This document shows positions 36,957 to 47,092 of a stretch of 64,000 nt of DNA, piece after piece. Origin of the DNA: RBG-13-68-16 sp041494245 (lineage in GTDB: Bacteria > Acidobacteriota > Thermoanaerobaculia > Thermoanaerobaculales > Thermoanaerobaculaceae). The position numbers were made by a program, and so were the translations under genes. Where the stretch lies: assembly GCA_041494245.1 (NCBI GenBank), contig JBGQAK010000016.1, positions 1 through 64,000 on the forward strand. Direction: 5' to 3'. How positions within the stretch are numbered: position 1 is the stretch's first letter; each line of letters starts with the position of its first letter. The notes beneath the pieces are model-generated. The model saw only the letters and a list, made by a program, of their open reading frames with translations, searched no databases and had not been told where the DNA came from.

Positions 36957-38804
36957 CTATTGCAGCGCTTTCGACCCGCCTGGTTGCAGAAGCCCCGCTG
37001 GGTCGGGAGCCGCCAACGGGACAAGACCTTCGAGCGCCTTGACATGAAGATCCTGCATCACGCGGCCCTGGAGCTTCTCCACGGTTAGCACAAGGTAGGG
37101 ACCGGACGGGTGATCGACGGCGATCCTCGTGGGGCCGTCGATGACCCCTGCCCAGACGGCGGAACCGTTCTCGGTCTTGACCTCGGCCCGAACGGCCTGG
37201 GTCGCGCCGGGCGTGGCCAGCTCGAGTGAAGCCCGAGCGGCTCCAGGCTGAAACAGGATGAAGAGCCGTGGGATCTTCACCGCCAGGAAAGCTCCATCGC
37301 CTGTGGCAGGAATCTGGACGGCGTACGGGTGGGATGCATGTGTGATTTCCGCAGCATTCATGCCCGCCTGCAGCAGCAGCCCGTAGACGCCGCTTTCCGG
37401 GCCGGTGAGGTGAATAACCCCGGGCGCGTTCGGGCGCACCCCTGCAGCGGCAAGAGGCTCACCCTGCGGGGAGACAACGCCTACAGAGCCGACGTCTTCG
37501 TAGTGGCCCAGCTGCCGCCACGTGAGCTCGAAGGCGATCGCGTCACCCTTGGCGGCCCAGAAGTAGACCCAGTTGGTCTTGCGCAACCATTGCTCAGGCA
37601 TGGGGCCGGAACTCTTCTTGTTCGCCGGAGCAAGGTCGTAGTGCACAAACCCGCCCCATGGCATCGCGGGCAAGGCGACGGCCCGTTGTTGGGTAACCAG
37701 GCTGCTCACATAGGCGCGGTTGCCGGCCAGGCGATCCAGCTCGTGGGCCGCGTTTTCGATAGCGGTCCAGTACTGCTGGGGCGTCCCAGCGAGCGGCTGA
37801 TAGTTGAGGTTGGCAAAGGTATCCATCGTATAGATCCAGAAACCGGCCGAAGCCTGTGCGCACCGGAAGAGCTGCTCTGCGAGGTTCTCCGGAGCAAATT
37901 TGCTCTGGAAAATGCCGACCACCAGATCCACCGAAGCGCCGAGGGACCTAAGGCGACCCTGGGTAGCCGAAATGTAAGGGGAGAAGCCTTCCGTATAGGT
38001 ATGCTCCGTGAAGGCATAGACGGGAAGCGACCCCGTGCCAAATCCGAGAGCCATACCTTCGTAGAGGGGAAAGGGAAGGTCGAGGTGGAGAACCCCCAAG
38101 CGGAGGTTGGGCCGCGCCTTCGCCACCGCTTCGCGGCACGCGGCAGCGAGCTGTCTGGCCTCATCCCGCTGCACTGACCGGTAGCTCTCCAGGTCGCCGG
38201 CGTTGCTGACAATTCGCGCGCGCTCGGCGACGGGCGGCAAAGTGGCATTCCGATGCTTGGCCGCGAGGTAGCGTGCGAAACAGCGGTCACAGAAGCAGTC
38301 CTGGTCGTAGACCAGAAAATCGCCCCCGTACATCTCGGTGTCGAGACAGAGCGCAGCCAGCGGCAACTTCCCGAGCGCCTCTATGATGGAGAGAAGACGC
38401 GGCGTGACATACGTGGTCCACAGGCCCTCGCTGTAAGGACAGGGAGTTCGGGGAAGCACGGTTCCAGCCGCAGTCACGAAATGTTCGTAGCTCACAATCC
38501 AGCGGGGTTCGTTGTCTCCCCACCAGTTGATGACCGGCATGAAGCCCAGCCCCAGCCGGGCGCATTCAGAGGCGTTCTTCTGAAGGTCGCCAGCATCCGG
38601 GCTGCCCAGAGGAATTGCCACGTTCCCAAACTTGACGATGGCGGCACTCATGTGGGTCTGCGCCATGCGCTCCAGGAGCGCGAAGCTCTTCTGGCCCATG
38701 TAGCCGCCGCGAATGTAGCTGAATGCCCAAGTGTTTGCGGCGCTGATTACGCTCACCGCTGCGACCAGAACCGATAGTTGCAGCACCTCGCGAGCAGACC
38801 TCAT
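36957..38804 (-). CDS. Secreted TIM-barrel-like protein of unknown function, putative glycoside hydrolase
   Basis: 615 residues from the ATG at 38804, which has AAGGGAG upstream and gives a signal peptide (LQLSVLVAAVSVISAANTWAFS). The body looks like a beta/alpha barrel: MPVINWWGDN, then LAALCLDTEMYGGD (an acidic D-x-E at about 155), then the Cys cluster DCFCDRCFARYL (about 172). Similar Cys clusters occur in uncharacterised glycoside-hydrolase-like proteins. The C-terminal third is beta-rich. I could not assign a named family. Within the operon it might trim, degrade or edit the polysaccharide outside the cytoplasm. Confidence 0.6.
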   Translation of the reverse strand: MRSAREVLQLSVLVAAVSVISAANTWAFSYIRGGYMGQKSFALLERMAQTHMSAAIVKFGNVAIPLGSPDAGDLQKNASECARLGLGFMPVINWWGDNEPRWIVSYEHFVTAAGTVLPRTPCPYSEGLWTTYVTPRLLSIIEALGKLPLAALCLDTEMYGGDFLVYDQDCFCDRCFARYLAAKHRNATLPPVAERARIVSNAGDLESYRSVQRDEARQLAAACREAVAKARPNLRLGVLHLDLPFPLYEGMALGFGTGSLPVYAFTEHTYTEGFSPYISATQGRLRSLGASVDLVVGIFQSKFAPENLAEQLFRCAQASAGFWIYTMDTFANLNYQPLAGTPQQYWTAIENAAHELDRLAGNRAYVSSLVTQQRAVALPAMPWGGFVHYDLAPANKKSSGPMPEQWLRKTNWVYFWAAKGDAIAFELTWRQLGHYEDVGSVGVVSPQGEPLAAAGVRPNAPGVIHLTGPESGVYGLLLQAGMNAAEITHASHPYAVQIPATGDGAFLAVKIPRLFILFQPGAARASLELATPGATQAVRAEVKTENGSAVWAGVIDGPTRIAVDHPSGPYLVLTVEKLQGRVMQDLHVKALEGLVPLAAPDPAGLLQPGGSKALQ

Positions 38805-38994
38805 AACAGCTCCCTTCACCGTTCCCCGCAGCGTTTGGCTAGTCAGCGGGGCAGCCTGATGCATTAGGGGCTTGCCGACAGACGGTTTCCCCAAGAATGC
38901 GCCATTTGTCTATCCCGACCCTGTGCCTACCGAGCCGCTTAGAACACCTGCCCGCACCACTGAGGCTCGCTGTCAACCGCCAGGTTGCAGACAC

Positions 38995-41418
38995 CTAGTG
39001 TGCGCGGGTCAACTGCTTGCGGACCCTTGGGCCGGTCGCCCTGAAGGACCACGTCGGGCTGTAGTCACTCCAATACCCACTCGCGTAGTCCTGCGCCTTC
39101 ACGTGCCAGTAGTAGGTCTGCCCGGGGTTGAACCAGGAAGAGTAAGGGACCAGCCATGAAGCGCTCAGGTGGCTTGGCTTTCCGTCGCCAAGGTCAACAT
39201 CGAAAATGCTACTCAGGGGCCATCGACACTCTGCGTCATCGCAAATCATCACGTGGTAGCGACTGATACCGTCGCGGTGAGGGTCGCCCGCGGGCTGCCA
39301 GCTCAGAAGGAAAGGCTGATCCACCGGGACTCTGTCACCGTCATCCGGATAGGCCGGCGCACTGGGAGGTTGCGGAGCATACAGGCCGTCATACTCAGTC
39401 CACCCGTGCGTCACCTTCACACTCACTGGTTTCGTTGATTGATCCGAGTATTGGACCTGGTTTACGCCGAACGATAAGGCCGGGAGCGAACGCGGAGCGA
39501 CCTGAACTGTAGTCGTCAGCGTGAAGCCGTTCATCCCGACATTTTGTGGCGAGGTGGGCGAAAGCATCACAAACCGAATCAAATAGTGGTAGGCGGCCGA
39601 GGCCACGCCGTTCGATACAATGGGCGAAAGGTCTACAAGCTTGGTGAAGGTCCCCATTGTAACCTCACTTGCAGTTGACCAAACGAGTTGATCCAGAGGC
39701 GGCTCGACGCCGAGCATCTGAACTGCCATCAGCCCAGCGGTCCCACCATACTTGCCGATCGAGTTTGCCTGGAACTCGTATCTTACATAGAAGGAATCGA
39801 ACCCCGCTACGCGGTCGGTAACGTCTTCCGAATGGTCGAAGTAGCCCAATGGGACTGTGTTCCGCACGAAAACAGCCTCAGGGCTGACTGCAAACTCGCT
39901 TAGCGCTCCCGCTTGCTCACTCAGGGCGGACAATCCTGCCTGAGGGGCCTCGGGGTTCCAGACACTCTGCCAGTTGTAGCCATCCGCCGAGATCGACAGC
40001 CCAAGCACGTCAGTCGCCTGGAGGCGATAGAACGTGCCTCCGATGAGCACGCGGGTGCCGGGTCCCCGCAATGGTGTCACATGATAAGTCAGAGACGAAG
40101 GTTGCAGGCCCGTTTTGGCATGAAGAGGCGGTAAGTTCCCATCGTTGACGTACGTGGTCAGGTTCGACTCGGCAACATAGACACCTGGCGCCCGGTACAG
40201 GTTATAGGCCAACTCGGGACCGGGCAACTGGACGCCGTCCATGTACCGCGAAACATACACTTCCACGCTGTCTGTTGCGCCTTGGCGGGTGAGATCCGCA
40301 GACACTGTCGCGCCCACAATCGGGTACGGGCTATCCACACGATAGATCAGCTCGCCCCGAACGTTGGCCAACGCTGGACCCAGTGACGGCTGGCGACCGT
40401 CATCAATCGTTGAGCGCACCCCTGACTCGCGAACGATCCATTGCCGATAGCCAGGATCCGAAGGGTCAAAGCGACCGGTGATCTGTCCGTTACCGTAGAT
40501 CGGGGGCGCCGGCGGATTCCAGTAGGCATCGTCGTGAACGCCGGCCGTCCCCTGCCAGTTCAAGAGGAGTGTTTCCCGCGGTCGAAGGGTAACTGCGATC
40601 TCGTGTCCAGTCGCGTAGAAACTTGCTCCGGTTACGTAGTTCGTCTTGGAGGTGCTCGCGTAAATCGGTACAAGGTCCGCGTGGGCCGAACCGGCCCTCG
40701 CAACGAGGCCGGGATCATCTATCAAATCCTCAACGCCGGCGACGGTAACGTTGTCCCGTTCCAGGTACAGGCCGTCTCGATCCGCTTCGAGCATGTGCCA
40801 CGCACCCCCATACCAGGCCTCGGACACTTGATGCTCACCGTGGGCCCCTAATGTCCAGAATCGGCTCGGCAGCCCAACTCGCTCAAACATCGCGGCCATT
40901 GCAGCTGCTGAGTCCGTGCAAAACCCATAACCATAGACGTTGAAGAGCTTGACTGGATCCACGTTTTCCTGTGTCCATTGGCTCGGAGACCACCAGTGGT
41001 AGCGATTGTGCCTCGTGAACTGCCAAATCGCGTGAGCCTTCTGATCGTCGCTCATGCCTGGCTCGACAATCCCCGCCAGGATCGAGTCAAGAGTCTGCCA
41101 GTTGGGCCCGCCGTTGACGGTGATCCTGGGATTGACGACCGCGGTGTTGCCGACGTTCTCGATTCGCAGGTACACGTTTATGGGTCCGACGGTTGGCACG
41201 GAATAGCTGTCGGTGTGGCTCGCGATTTGCCGTGTGAGCTCGCGGTCCGAAACTGTATACATTGTATGGACGGTCCCGGTGGTTCCGAACCGGATTAGCT
41301 CAGGGACTCCAGCGCCCGGTGTGGGGACAGATTGATCCGAGGCACTCGACACCAACGCGAGCAGAGCGAGAGAGCTGAGCACCAACGCAAGAATTCGTCG
41401 CCTAGATCCACGGTTCAT
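38995..41418 (-). CDS. Secreted transglutaminase-like (papain-fold) protein with beta domains
   Basis: 807 residues. The signal peptide is ILALVLSSLALLALVSSA. A transglutaminase-core region follows, with Cys167 (YGYGFCTDS), His196 (GEHQVSEAWY) and Asp213 (MLEADRDG) in the spacing of the family's catalytic triad. It is followed by several beta-sandwich regions and a C-terminal fibronectin-III-like module (FLLSWQPAGD and YYWHVKAQD). Bacterial members act as proteases, cross-linking enzymes or amide hydrolases outside the cell. Its presence inside a polysaccharide operon is unusual; it could act on protein or peptide parts of the envelope. Confidence 0.75.
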   Translation of the reverse strand: MNRGSRRRILALVLSSLALLALVSSASDQSVPTPGAGVPELIRFGTTGTVHTMYTVSDRELTRQIASHTDSYSVPTVGPINVYLRIENVGNTAVVNPRITVNGGPNWQTLDSILAGIVEPGMSDDQKAHAIWQFTRHNRYHWWSPSQWTQENVDPVKLFNVYGYGFCTDSAAAMAAMFERVGLPSRFWTLGAHGEHQVSEAWYGGAWHMLEADRDGLYLERDNVTVAGVEDLIDDPGLVARAGSAHADLVPIYASTSKTNYVTGASFYATGHEIAVTLRPRETLLLNWQGTAGVHDDAYWNPPAPPIYGNGQITGRFDPSDPGYRQWIVRESGVRSTIDDGRQPSLGPALANVRGELIYRVDSPYPIVGATVSADLTRQGATDSVEVYVSRYMDGVQLPGPELAYNLYRAPGVYVAESNLTTYVNDGNLPPLHAKTGLQPSSLTYHVTPLRGPGTRVLIGGTFYRLQATDVLGLSISADGYNWQSVWNPEAPQAGLSALSEQAGALSEFAVSPEAVFVRNTVPLGYFDHSEDVTDRVAGFDSFYVRYEFQANSIGKYGGTAGLMAVQMLGVEPPLDQLVWSTASEVTMGTFTKLVDLSPIVSNGVASAAYHYLIRFVMLSPTSPQNVGMNGFTLTTTVQVAPRSLPALSFGVNQVQYSDQSTKPVSVKVTHGWTEYDGLYAPQPPSAPAYPDDGDRVPVDQPFLLSWQPAGDPHRDGISRYHVMICDDAECRWPLSSIFDVDLGDGKPSHLSASWLVPYSSWFNPGQTYYWHVKAQDYASGYWSDYSPTWSFRATGPRVRKQLTRAH

Positions 41419-41662
41419 GGAATGTTCCTAATGGGTAGGATACAAAGAACGTTGTTCCGGCAAACCAATGACCCAGGCTGAGTAGGTTTGGCCACTCCCA
41501 GCCATCCCAATCGCCTGCCAACGGACCTGCAAGAAACCGCACCTCGTCTTTAAGGCTCACGCTCCAGCGCCGCGGCCTCATATCGCCGACCCGCTCGTCG
41601 CCGTGGCCTCTTGCACCCAACCATTCTCGCCTTTGGCCTGTAACTCGCATACCCTCCTGCGG

Positions 41663-42799
41663 TCACCAAGGACTCGCCACAGACAGATACAGATCCTCGT
41701 ACCTGCGAACAAAGTCGCCGAGGTTGTACTTCCCCACCATTCGCAGCCGCGCAGCCTGGCCCATTCGCTGCCTCAATTCTGCGCCGCCCTCAACGAGTCT
41801 TCGCCAGCCCTCGGCGAGCCGCTCCGGGTCCCTACGCGGGACCACGACCCCTGAATCGCCCACGATGCCGGCTGCATCGCCGGCATCCGTCACAACGCAT
41901 GGCACACCACACGCCATCGCCTCGGCGATGACGTTCGGAAAACCTTCGCTAAGCGAGGAGCATGTGGCGATATCCAGCGCCGCGGTAATTCTCGGGATAT
42001 CGGACCGGCGGCTCAACAGGTGAGTTCGGGCAGTCAGCTTCGGTCCCGAGATCTCGGAAACGAACGTACGGTTCTGAGCCGTCACGCCATCTCCCGCCAG
42101 AACGAAATGCACCCCTGGATGCCCCTCAAGAAGTCGAGCAGCAGCTCGAAAGAAAGTGCCGTGATCCTTCATGGGGTCGAAGCGCGCGACGAGACCTATG
42201 AGGAGTGCGTCGGAGGGCAGCCCCAGCTCGTCCCGGACACTCTCTCGCGCACCGGGATCCGGATGAAACTCCTCAGGATCAACGCCGTTAGGTATGAGCA
42301 CCCATTGGCGCGGGTGGTACCCTATCCGGGCGTGATACGCGCGGCCCGCTTCGGAGTTGACGACCACGGCCCGCGGCCAGCCGGAAAACCTCGCGCAAAC
42401 CCTGACTGTCCATCCGGAGAGCCAGCGATAGCGCGTCATGTCCATGTCCGAGGAGCGCACGTTCCAAAGGATGTTCTTCAAACCGACCAGGCGCGCCGCG
42501 AGCAACCCGAGCAGATTGGCATGATAGAGCCAGGTCTGGACAAGGTCAGGCCGGCCGCGGCGGAGCAGGCGCGAAAGGCGGATGATGCCTGCGGGCGACG
42601 GCCACCCACGACGCATCTGCAGTGACCGAACTGGGATCCCCAACGCGCGAATCTGCTCCCCGATCGCACCGATCTCGATCAGGCACGCGACCTGGTTCTC
42701 GAAACGCTCCGGGTCCATCCGCGCCAGCAAGCGGTACAAGGCCATTTCAGCCCCAGCCGTTTCGAGGCTCGAAATGACGTGCCAGCACTTGATCCTCAC
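41663..42799 (-). CDS. Family 4 glycosyltransferase
   Basis: 378 residues. The GTG at 42799 overlaps the preceding stop (GTGA). HVISSLETAGAEMALYRLL is the standard opening. IGLVARFDPMKDHGTFFRAA starts the donor domain, and CSSLSEGFPNVIAEAMACGVPCVVTD carries the E-x7-E motif. It closely resembles the neighbour at 44127-45245, so the two are probably an old duplication. It sits directly after a polymerase-like gene. Confidence 0.9.
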   Translation of the reverse strand: MRIKCWHVISSLETAGAEMALYRLLARMDPERFENQVACLIEIGAIGEQIRALGIPVRSLQMRRGWPSPAGIIRLSRLLRRGRPDLVQTWLYHANLLGLLAARLVGLKNILWNVRSSDMDMTRYRWLSGWTVRVCARFSGWPRAVVVNSEAGRAYHARIGYHPRQWVLIPNGVDPEEFHPDPGARESVRDELGLPSDALLIGLVARFDPMKDHGTFFRAAARLLEGHPGVHFVLAGDGVTAQNRTFVSEISGPKLTARTHLLSRRSDIPRITAALDIATCSSLSEGFPNVIAEAMACGVPCVVTDAGDAAGIVGDSGVVVPRRDPERLAEGWRRLVEGGAELRQRMGQAARLRMVGKYNLGDFVRRYEDLYLSVASPW

Positions 42800-44130
42800 G
42801 GGGCCAGTTCCGGCGACTCAGCCGTGAGGGTGACTCTTGGCTTCTCGCGCTCATTCTTCAACGCTGCGAGCATCACAACCGACAGTACAAAGAACGGGTA
42901 CACGTACTTGAAGATGAAGGGTTCCTTGACCTCCACCGCGAACATTGAAACCACAAGTACACTCAGCAGAATCCTGTCGTCCGATCGCACGACGTGCTTC
43001 ATCAAGAGTGCAAACAGCGCCCCATAGAACATGACTGTCGCAGGCACCCCAAGGGCGTAGTAGGTCTGGATGTAGCCGGAGTCGTTGCCCGAGGCATTTG
43101 TTCGCTTGTCAAGGCTCACGAGGCCCGTGCCGAAGAAAGTCTCGAGAGACAGCGCAGGCACCGGCTGCGAGGAAAGATCTCTCCAGGTTTCCGTGCGCGA
43201 CCCCTTCTCGAAGACCTCAAAAGCCCAACCGCCAAGGGATTCGACACGGGGATTCAGGCGGGACAGCCGCGCCGCCGCGCCTCGTCCGAAGCCCACCGTC
43301 ACAAGCCCCACCGCGACGATCAAAGTGACCATGGCAAACAAATGACGACGCCTGCTCAGCAGCATAAACACGGCGAAGAACACTGCGGACATGAGTCCGC
43401 CGGTCCTGCCAGTCAAAAGGGTGGATGCTGCCGTGACAGCCGCCACGGCAGAGAAGACGTAGATTCTCGTGTACGACCTGGACAATCGCGCCGCATACAA
43501 GGCTGAGAAAACCCCCAACCCCTGAATGAGCGACAGCAATGCACCCGAGGAGTTGCTGAACCCCGGTGAATTACTTTCGGAGGCCAGAGCCACATTCCCT
43601 CCTTGGACCAGAACAGTACTCAGCCACACGCGGTACCCCGAGGAGATGAAACTGTAGAAGATGAAGAGCGCTTGAACCAGTGTCGCGAGCGAAAAGGTTG
43701 AAACGAACGCGAAGAGATCACCCTTAAGCAGCGAGGAAAAGGCTAGCGCTCCGAGCACCGAGAACAGGAGGAAATGGAGAAGCCGGGATAGCTGCGTACT
43801 GTCAGCGCCGCGACTCCACGCGTAGAGAATGGCCACGTATAGGAGAGTGACGAGAAACGCCGACAACGCAACCCAGTTGGTCGCCGAGAAATGCCTCAAA
43901 GCGACCAGAATGCCCATCGCAAGAGCCAACGCGAGAGCGAGAATGACGAGCCTGCCGGTCGTCAGGGATGGAGCAGTTTTAAATGAGATGTTGTAGACGA
44001 ATAGGAACATCAGTGCGGTGAGGGCCGCACCTTGGAGAGCCGCCGTCAGCTGGCCGAACAGAGGCCGCGCAATCTTGCCTTGCTCCCCAGACCCCAGGGG
44101 GCGAGCGGCTTGAAGCAAGGTACCGGTCAT
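42796..44130 (-). CDS. O-antigen polymerase/ligase-like membrane protein
   Basis: 444 residues, about 12 membrane spans, coupled by 4-bp overlaps to the GT4 genes on both sides. A soluble stretch (about 285-350: RVESLGGWAFEVFEKGSRTETW through NASGNDSGYIQTYYALGVPA) precedes the last helices, as in Wzy-type proteins. It lies between two glycosyltransferases, so it is the likely polymerase for operon B. The sequence is too divergent to predict a linkage. Confidence 0.7.
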   Translation of the reverse strand: MTGTLLQAARPLGSGEQGKIARPLFGQLTAALQGAALTALMFLFVYNISFKTAPSLTTGRLVILALALALAMGILVALRHFSATNWVALSAFLVTLLYVAILYAWSRGADSTQLSRLLHFLLFSVLGALAFSSLLKGDLFAFVSTFSLATLVQALFIFYSFISSGYRVWLSTVLVQGGNVALASESNSPGFSNSSGALLSLIQGLGVFSALYAARLSRSYTRIYVFSAVAAVTAASTLLTGRTGGLMSAVFFAVFMLLSRRRHLFAMVTLIVAVGLVTVGFGRGAAARLSRLNPRVESLGGWAFEVFEKGSRTETWRDLSSQPVPALSLETFFGTGLVSLDKRTNASGNDSGYIQTYYALGVPATVMFYGALFALLMKHVVRSDDRILLSVLVVSMFAVEVKEPFIFKYVYPFFVLSVVMLAALKNEREKPRVTLTAESPELAP

Positions 44131-45245
44131 ATCACGCTCTCGAGGGCCTGCCCTGTGGCACCCACCATGCGCGCGAGGCTAAACTCCTCGGCAATTCGCC
44201 GCCTGCCGCGCCTGCCAAGGCCAGGACTGTCGGGGTTCGTAAGGCACCGCTGCAGGCCCTTTGCCAATGCGTTGGGGTCACGGGGAGGCACAACCACGCC
44301 CACATCACCAACGATTAGCGCCGAGTCACCCACATCTGTCACAACGCACGGCACGCCACAAGCCATGGCCTCGGCGACCACGTTCGGAAAACCTTCGCCA
44401 TACGATGACGACACCGCAACATCAAGCGCATTGAACACCGCGGGCGTGTCGCTGCGCTCGCCCACCCAGAGGACCCGGTCGCCTAGCCCCAGGCTTTGAC
44501 TCAGCTGACGAAGTTCCGACCGATATACCTCGGGTCCACCACCGGCACACACGAAGCGAAGATCGGCTGTCTCATGCACAAGAAGGCTGGCCGCCCTGAG
44601 GAAGGTAGGATGATCCTTCATCGGATCCAGGCGGGCGACAACACCGACCAGCGTCTCGTGGGGCTGTACGCCCCATTCCAGGCGGAGCCGTCGTCCCGCT
44701 TCGCGATCGGGCAGGAAACGATCCGTATCGATCCCGTTGGGTATGACAACCATGCGCGAGCCGCAGTAGCCGTGCGCGGCGTGATGCCTCGCGCCGGCGT
44801 GCGAATTCACGATAATCAGATCGGCAAACCGTGACAGCCAGGCACCAACACGGAACATCCAGCGTGCGGCCCAGTCGTAGCGGGAAAAATCCATATTGGA
44901 CGCGCGCACACCCCAGACGACCTTGGCACCAGCCAATCTCGCGGTCAGCAGCGCGATCTCATTGGCGACGCCCAAATACCCATGAACGATCTGGGGCTTC
45001 GTCTCACGCAACAAACGCCATAGCCGGAAGAGAAAACGCGGAATGTCCCACCGCCCTCTCTTCTCGAGCGATTCAAGCCGGACACCATCAAGGCCCTCGA
45101 TGTCGGGGCGCAACTCGCCTCCGCCGTAGAAAGTGGCCACTGTGACGGCAAAACGCGATTTGTCTAACCCCTTCACCAGCTCGACGAGCTGGCGTTCTGC
45201 ACCTCCGGTTTCCAGCGAACGGATCAGGAACAAAACCCGCATCAT
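44127..45245 (-). CDS. Family 4 glycosyltransferase
   Basis: 372 residues. The ATG at 45245 overlaps the preceding methyltransferase stop (ATGA); a frame extending to 45272 is less likely. LFLIRSLETGGAERQLVELV opens the acceptor domain, VGVVARLDPMKDHPTFLRAA the donor domain, and SYGEGFPNVVAEAMACGVPCVVTDVGD is the E-x7-E signature. It is paralogous to 41663-42799. Cytoplasmic retaining sugar transferase; donor unknown. Confidence 0.9.
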   Translation of the reverse strand: MMRVLFLIRSLETGGAERQLVELVKGLDKSRFAVTVATFYGGGELRPDIEGLDGVRLESLEKRGRWDIPRFLFRLWRLLRETKPQIVHGYLGVANEIALLTARLAGAKVVWGVRASNMDFSRYDWAARWMFRVGAWLSRFADLIIVNSHAGARHHAAHGYCGSRMVVIPNGIDTDRFLPDREAGRRLRLEWGVQPHETLVGVVARLDPMKDHPTFLRAASLLVHETADLRFVCAGGGPEVYRSELRQLSQSLGLGDRVLWVGERSDTPAVFNALDVAVSSSYGEGFPNVVAEAMACGVPCVVTDVGDSALIVGDVGVVVPPRDPNALAKGLQRCLTNPDSPGLGRRGRRRIAEEFSLARMVGATGQALESVI

Positions 45246-46063
45246 CTTCGCCGGAACACAAATTCGTTGCACCCGCTTTTGTCGCGCAGCACCTGCCGCT
45301 CGAGCACAAAGTCACGGTGCCGGCAGAACTCGACGACACGTTGCGGCCGCGCCACCTCGAACGGGTAGCCACCGAGCCAGTCCGCCCAATCCCTGACCGG
45401 GGTCATCCCGCGGGCCCAGGTGCGGTAGCGCCGGAGCGGGTTCTCCAGCCTCGAGAGGTCGTCCAGCCCCAGACGGACAACGAAATAGGGTACGAACACC
45501 CCGACGGTCAGCCAGCGTGAGACCACACCCAGGTTGTAGAAGCGTTTCACCTGTCTCCAGGCGACCGACCGCCACCCCTGGTCGTTGTACAGGGCGATAA
45601 GCAGCACGCCATCCGGCTTCACGGTGCCGGCCATAATCTCGAGGGCGCGCCACATGTCGCCGGTGTGGTGAAGCACGCCCCAGGAGTAGACCACGTCCCA
45701 GTGCCCCAGAGCCCGCACATAGTCGCCATCGAGCACGCTCCCTTGCTCGATCGTCCAGTGCGCCGCGTCCCCGCAGTAGCGCCGCTTCAGCTCGCCAGTG
45801 CACTCGACGCTTCTCGGGTCGTAGTCGAAGGAGTGCACGCGCTCCGCTCCCAGCCTCACCGCTGCCAGGGAGAACAGCCCGCTGCCCGACCCCACGTCGA
45901 GGAAGCTCCGCCCCGCCAGGCTCTCGACCTCGAGCATCGCCCGCAACGACGTCTCAGCGACCTCGATCCGCTCCTCATCGACCACTTTCAGGAACCGCTG
46001 CCAGTTCTCACCGAAACGAAAGCGAGATTCACCGCCCACTGCCATCATTCTGCGGATTGGCAC
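45242..46063 (-). CDS. Class I SAM-dependent methyltransferase
   Basis: 273 residues. SFLDVGSGSGLFSLAAVRLGAERVHSFDYDP is the SAM-binding region, with FDYDP as the acidic motif, and WDVVYSWGVLHHTGDMWRALE is the later conserved core. The C-terminal half (RLENPLRRYRTWARGMTPVRDWADWLGG) is shared by many methyltransferases of polysaccharide clusters. The GTG at 46063 is used here; an ATG at 46048 is an alternative and neither has a strong ribosome-binding site. It is coupled to the next GT4 gene by a 4-bp overlap. Confidence 0.82.
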   Translation of the reverse strand: MPIRRMMAVGGESRFRFGENWQRFLKVVDEERIEVAETSLRAMLEVESLAGRSFLDVGSGSGLFSLAAVRLGAERVHSFDYDPRSVECTGELKRRYCGDAAHWTIEQGSVLDGDYVRALGHWDVVYSWGVLHHTGDMWRALEIMAGTVKPDGVLLIALYNDQGWRSVAWRQVKRFYNLGVVSRWLTVGVFVPYFVVRLGLDDLSRLENPLRRYRTWARGMTPVRDWADWLGGYPFEVARPQRVVEFCRHRDFVLERQVLRDKSGCNEFVFRRR

Positions 46064-46119
46064 CTAGCCCGCCGGCCGGGTCATCCCTTCGCGAACTGCG
46101 CTGAGGCCCCGGTGGGAAT

Positions 46120-47046
46120 TCACCGGCCAAGAATCCTCAGGACCCTGTCCGGCAGCCACGTCGATAGGAGCCCTAGAGCCGCCTTCCAGCGGAATCGGGT
46201 TCCTTGCCAAAGGCTGTTTGCCAAATGCCTCCTCGCCTCCCTCCGGCGGCGCTGCAGCAGGGCCGCCACTCCCAGGCCATAAAACAGCCTGGCGCGCCCG
46301 TAGCGGCAGGCCTCGGCCAGGTGAGCGTGACGCGCCTCAACGAGGGCGAGTGACACGAACTGGTCGTCGCGTCCGATCTCTGAGAAGCAGACGGTGACGT
46401 TGCCTCCATGCCGTCGGTATCGGGCATACACGCCGTCGACGTACCCAAACTGACCACCGCCGAGCAGACAGTCGATCCACAATTTCCAGTCGATGATCAT
46501 GCGTAGGCGGTCGTCGTAGCCGCCTTGGGGAATCACGGACGCCCTCACCATAGTAGACAGGCCGCCATACGCCACACCGTGCTTAACCAAGGCTGCGGCG
46601 CCAGTCCCGCTTGGCAGCCCGAACTGCCTGCTCCAAAGGTAGAGGCGACTACCAGTCGCGGAGTCAAACGCCTCCACATCGTGGCCGCACAGTACCCGGC
46701 GCTCGTCCTCTTCGAGCCACTCGACCTGGCGGCTGATCTTCCCAGGTAGAAACAAATCGTCGCCGTCCAGGAAAGCGATGTACTTCCCGCGGCAAGCGGC
46801 GAGAGTGCGGTTACAGTTGCCCACCACACCTAGATGGCGTTGGTCCGGTAGAACTGTCACGCGATCCGGGTACTGCAGGGCAACGTTGGCTGCCAACGCT
46901 CGGGTCCCGTCTGGGGATCCATCGTCGCCAACCACTATTTCCAGGTTCTCGTAATCCTGCTCGGCGGCGCTGCGGAGTGCCTCCTCAACAAAGTCGGCGT
47001 GGTTGTAGGTCACGAAGGCAACCGAAACCAGGGGCCTCCCGCTCAC
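46120..47046 (-). CDS. Family 2 glycosyltransferase
   Basis: 308 residues from a GTG at 47046 preceded by AGGGAG at 7 nt; an ATG at 47133 would overlap the aminotransferase gene and lacks a site. VSVAFVTYNHADFVEEAL and IVVGDDGSPDGTRAL start the GT-A fold, and YIAFLDGDDLFLPGK is the metal-binding motif. The C-terminal part is basic and helical. It works on cytoplasmic lipid-linked intermediates. Confidence 0.87.
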   Translation of the reverse strand: MSGRPLVSVAFVTYNHADFVEEALRSAAEQDYENLEIVVGDDGSPDGTRALAANVALQYPDRVTVLPDQRHLGVVGNCNRTLAACRGKYIAFLDGDDLFLPGKISRQVEWLEEDERRVLCGHDVEAFDSATGSRLYLWSRQFGLPSGTGAAALVKHGVAYGGLSTMVRASVIPQGGYDDRLRMIIDWKLWIDCLLGGGQFGYVDGVYARYRRHGGNVTVCFSEIGRDDQFVSLALVEARHAHLAEACRYGRARLFYGLGVAALLQRRRREARRHLANSLWQGTRFRWKAALGLLSTWLPDRVLRILGR

Positions 47047-47092
47047 AGATCGACTCCCTGGTTTGTCGGCGGAGGGAAAATAGCCGTCCGGA

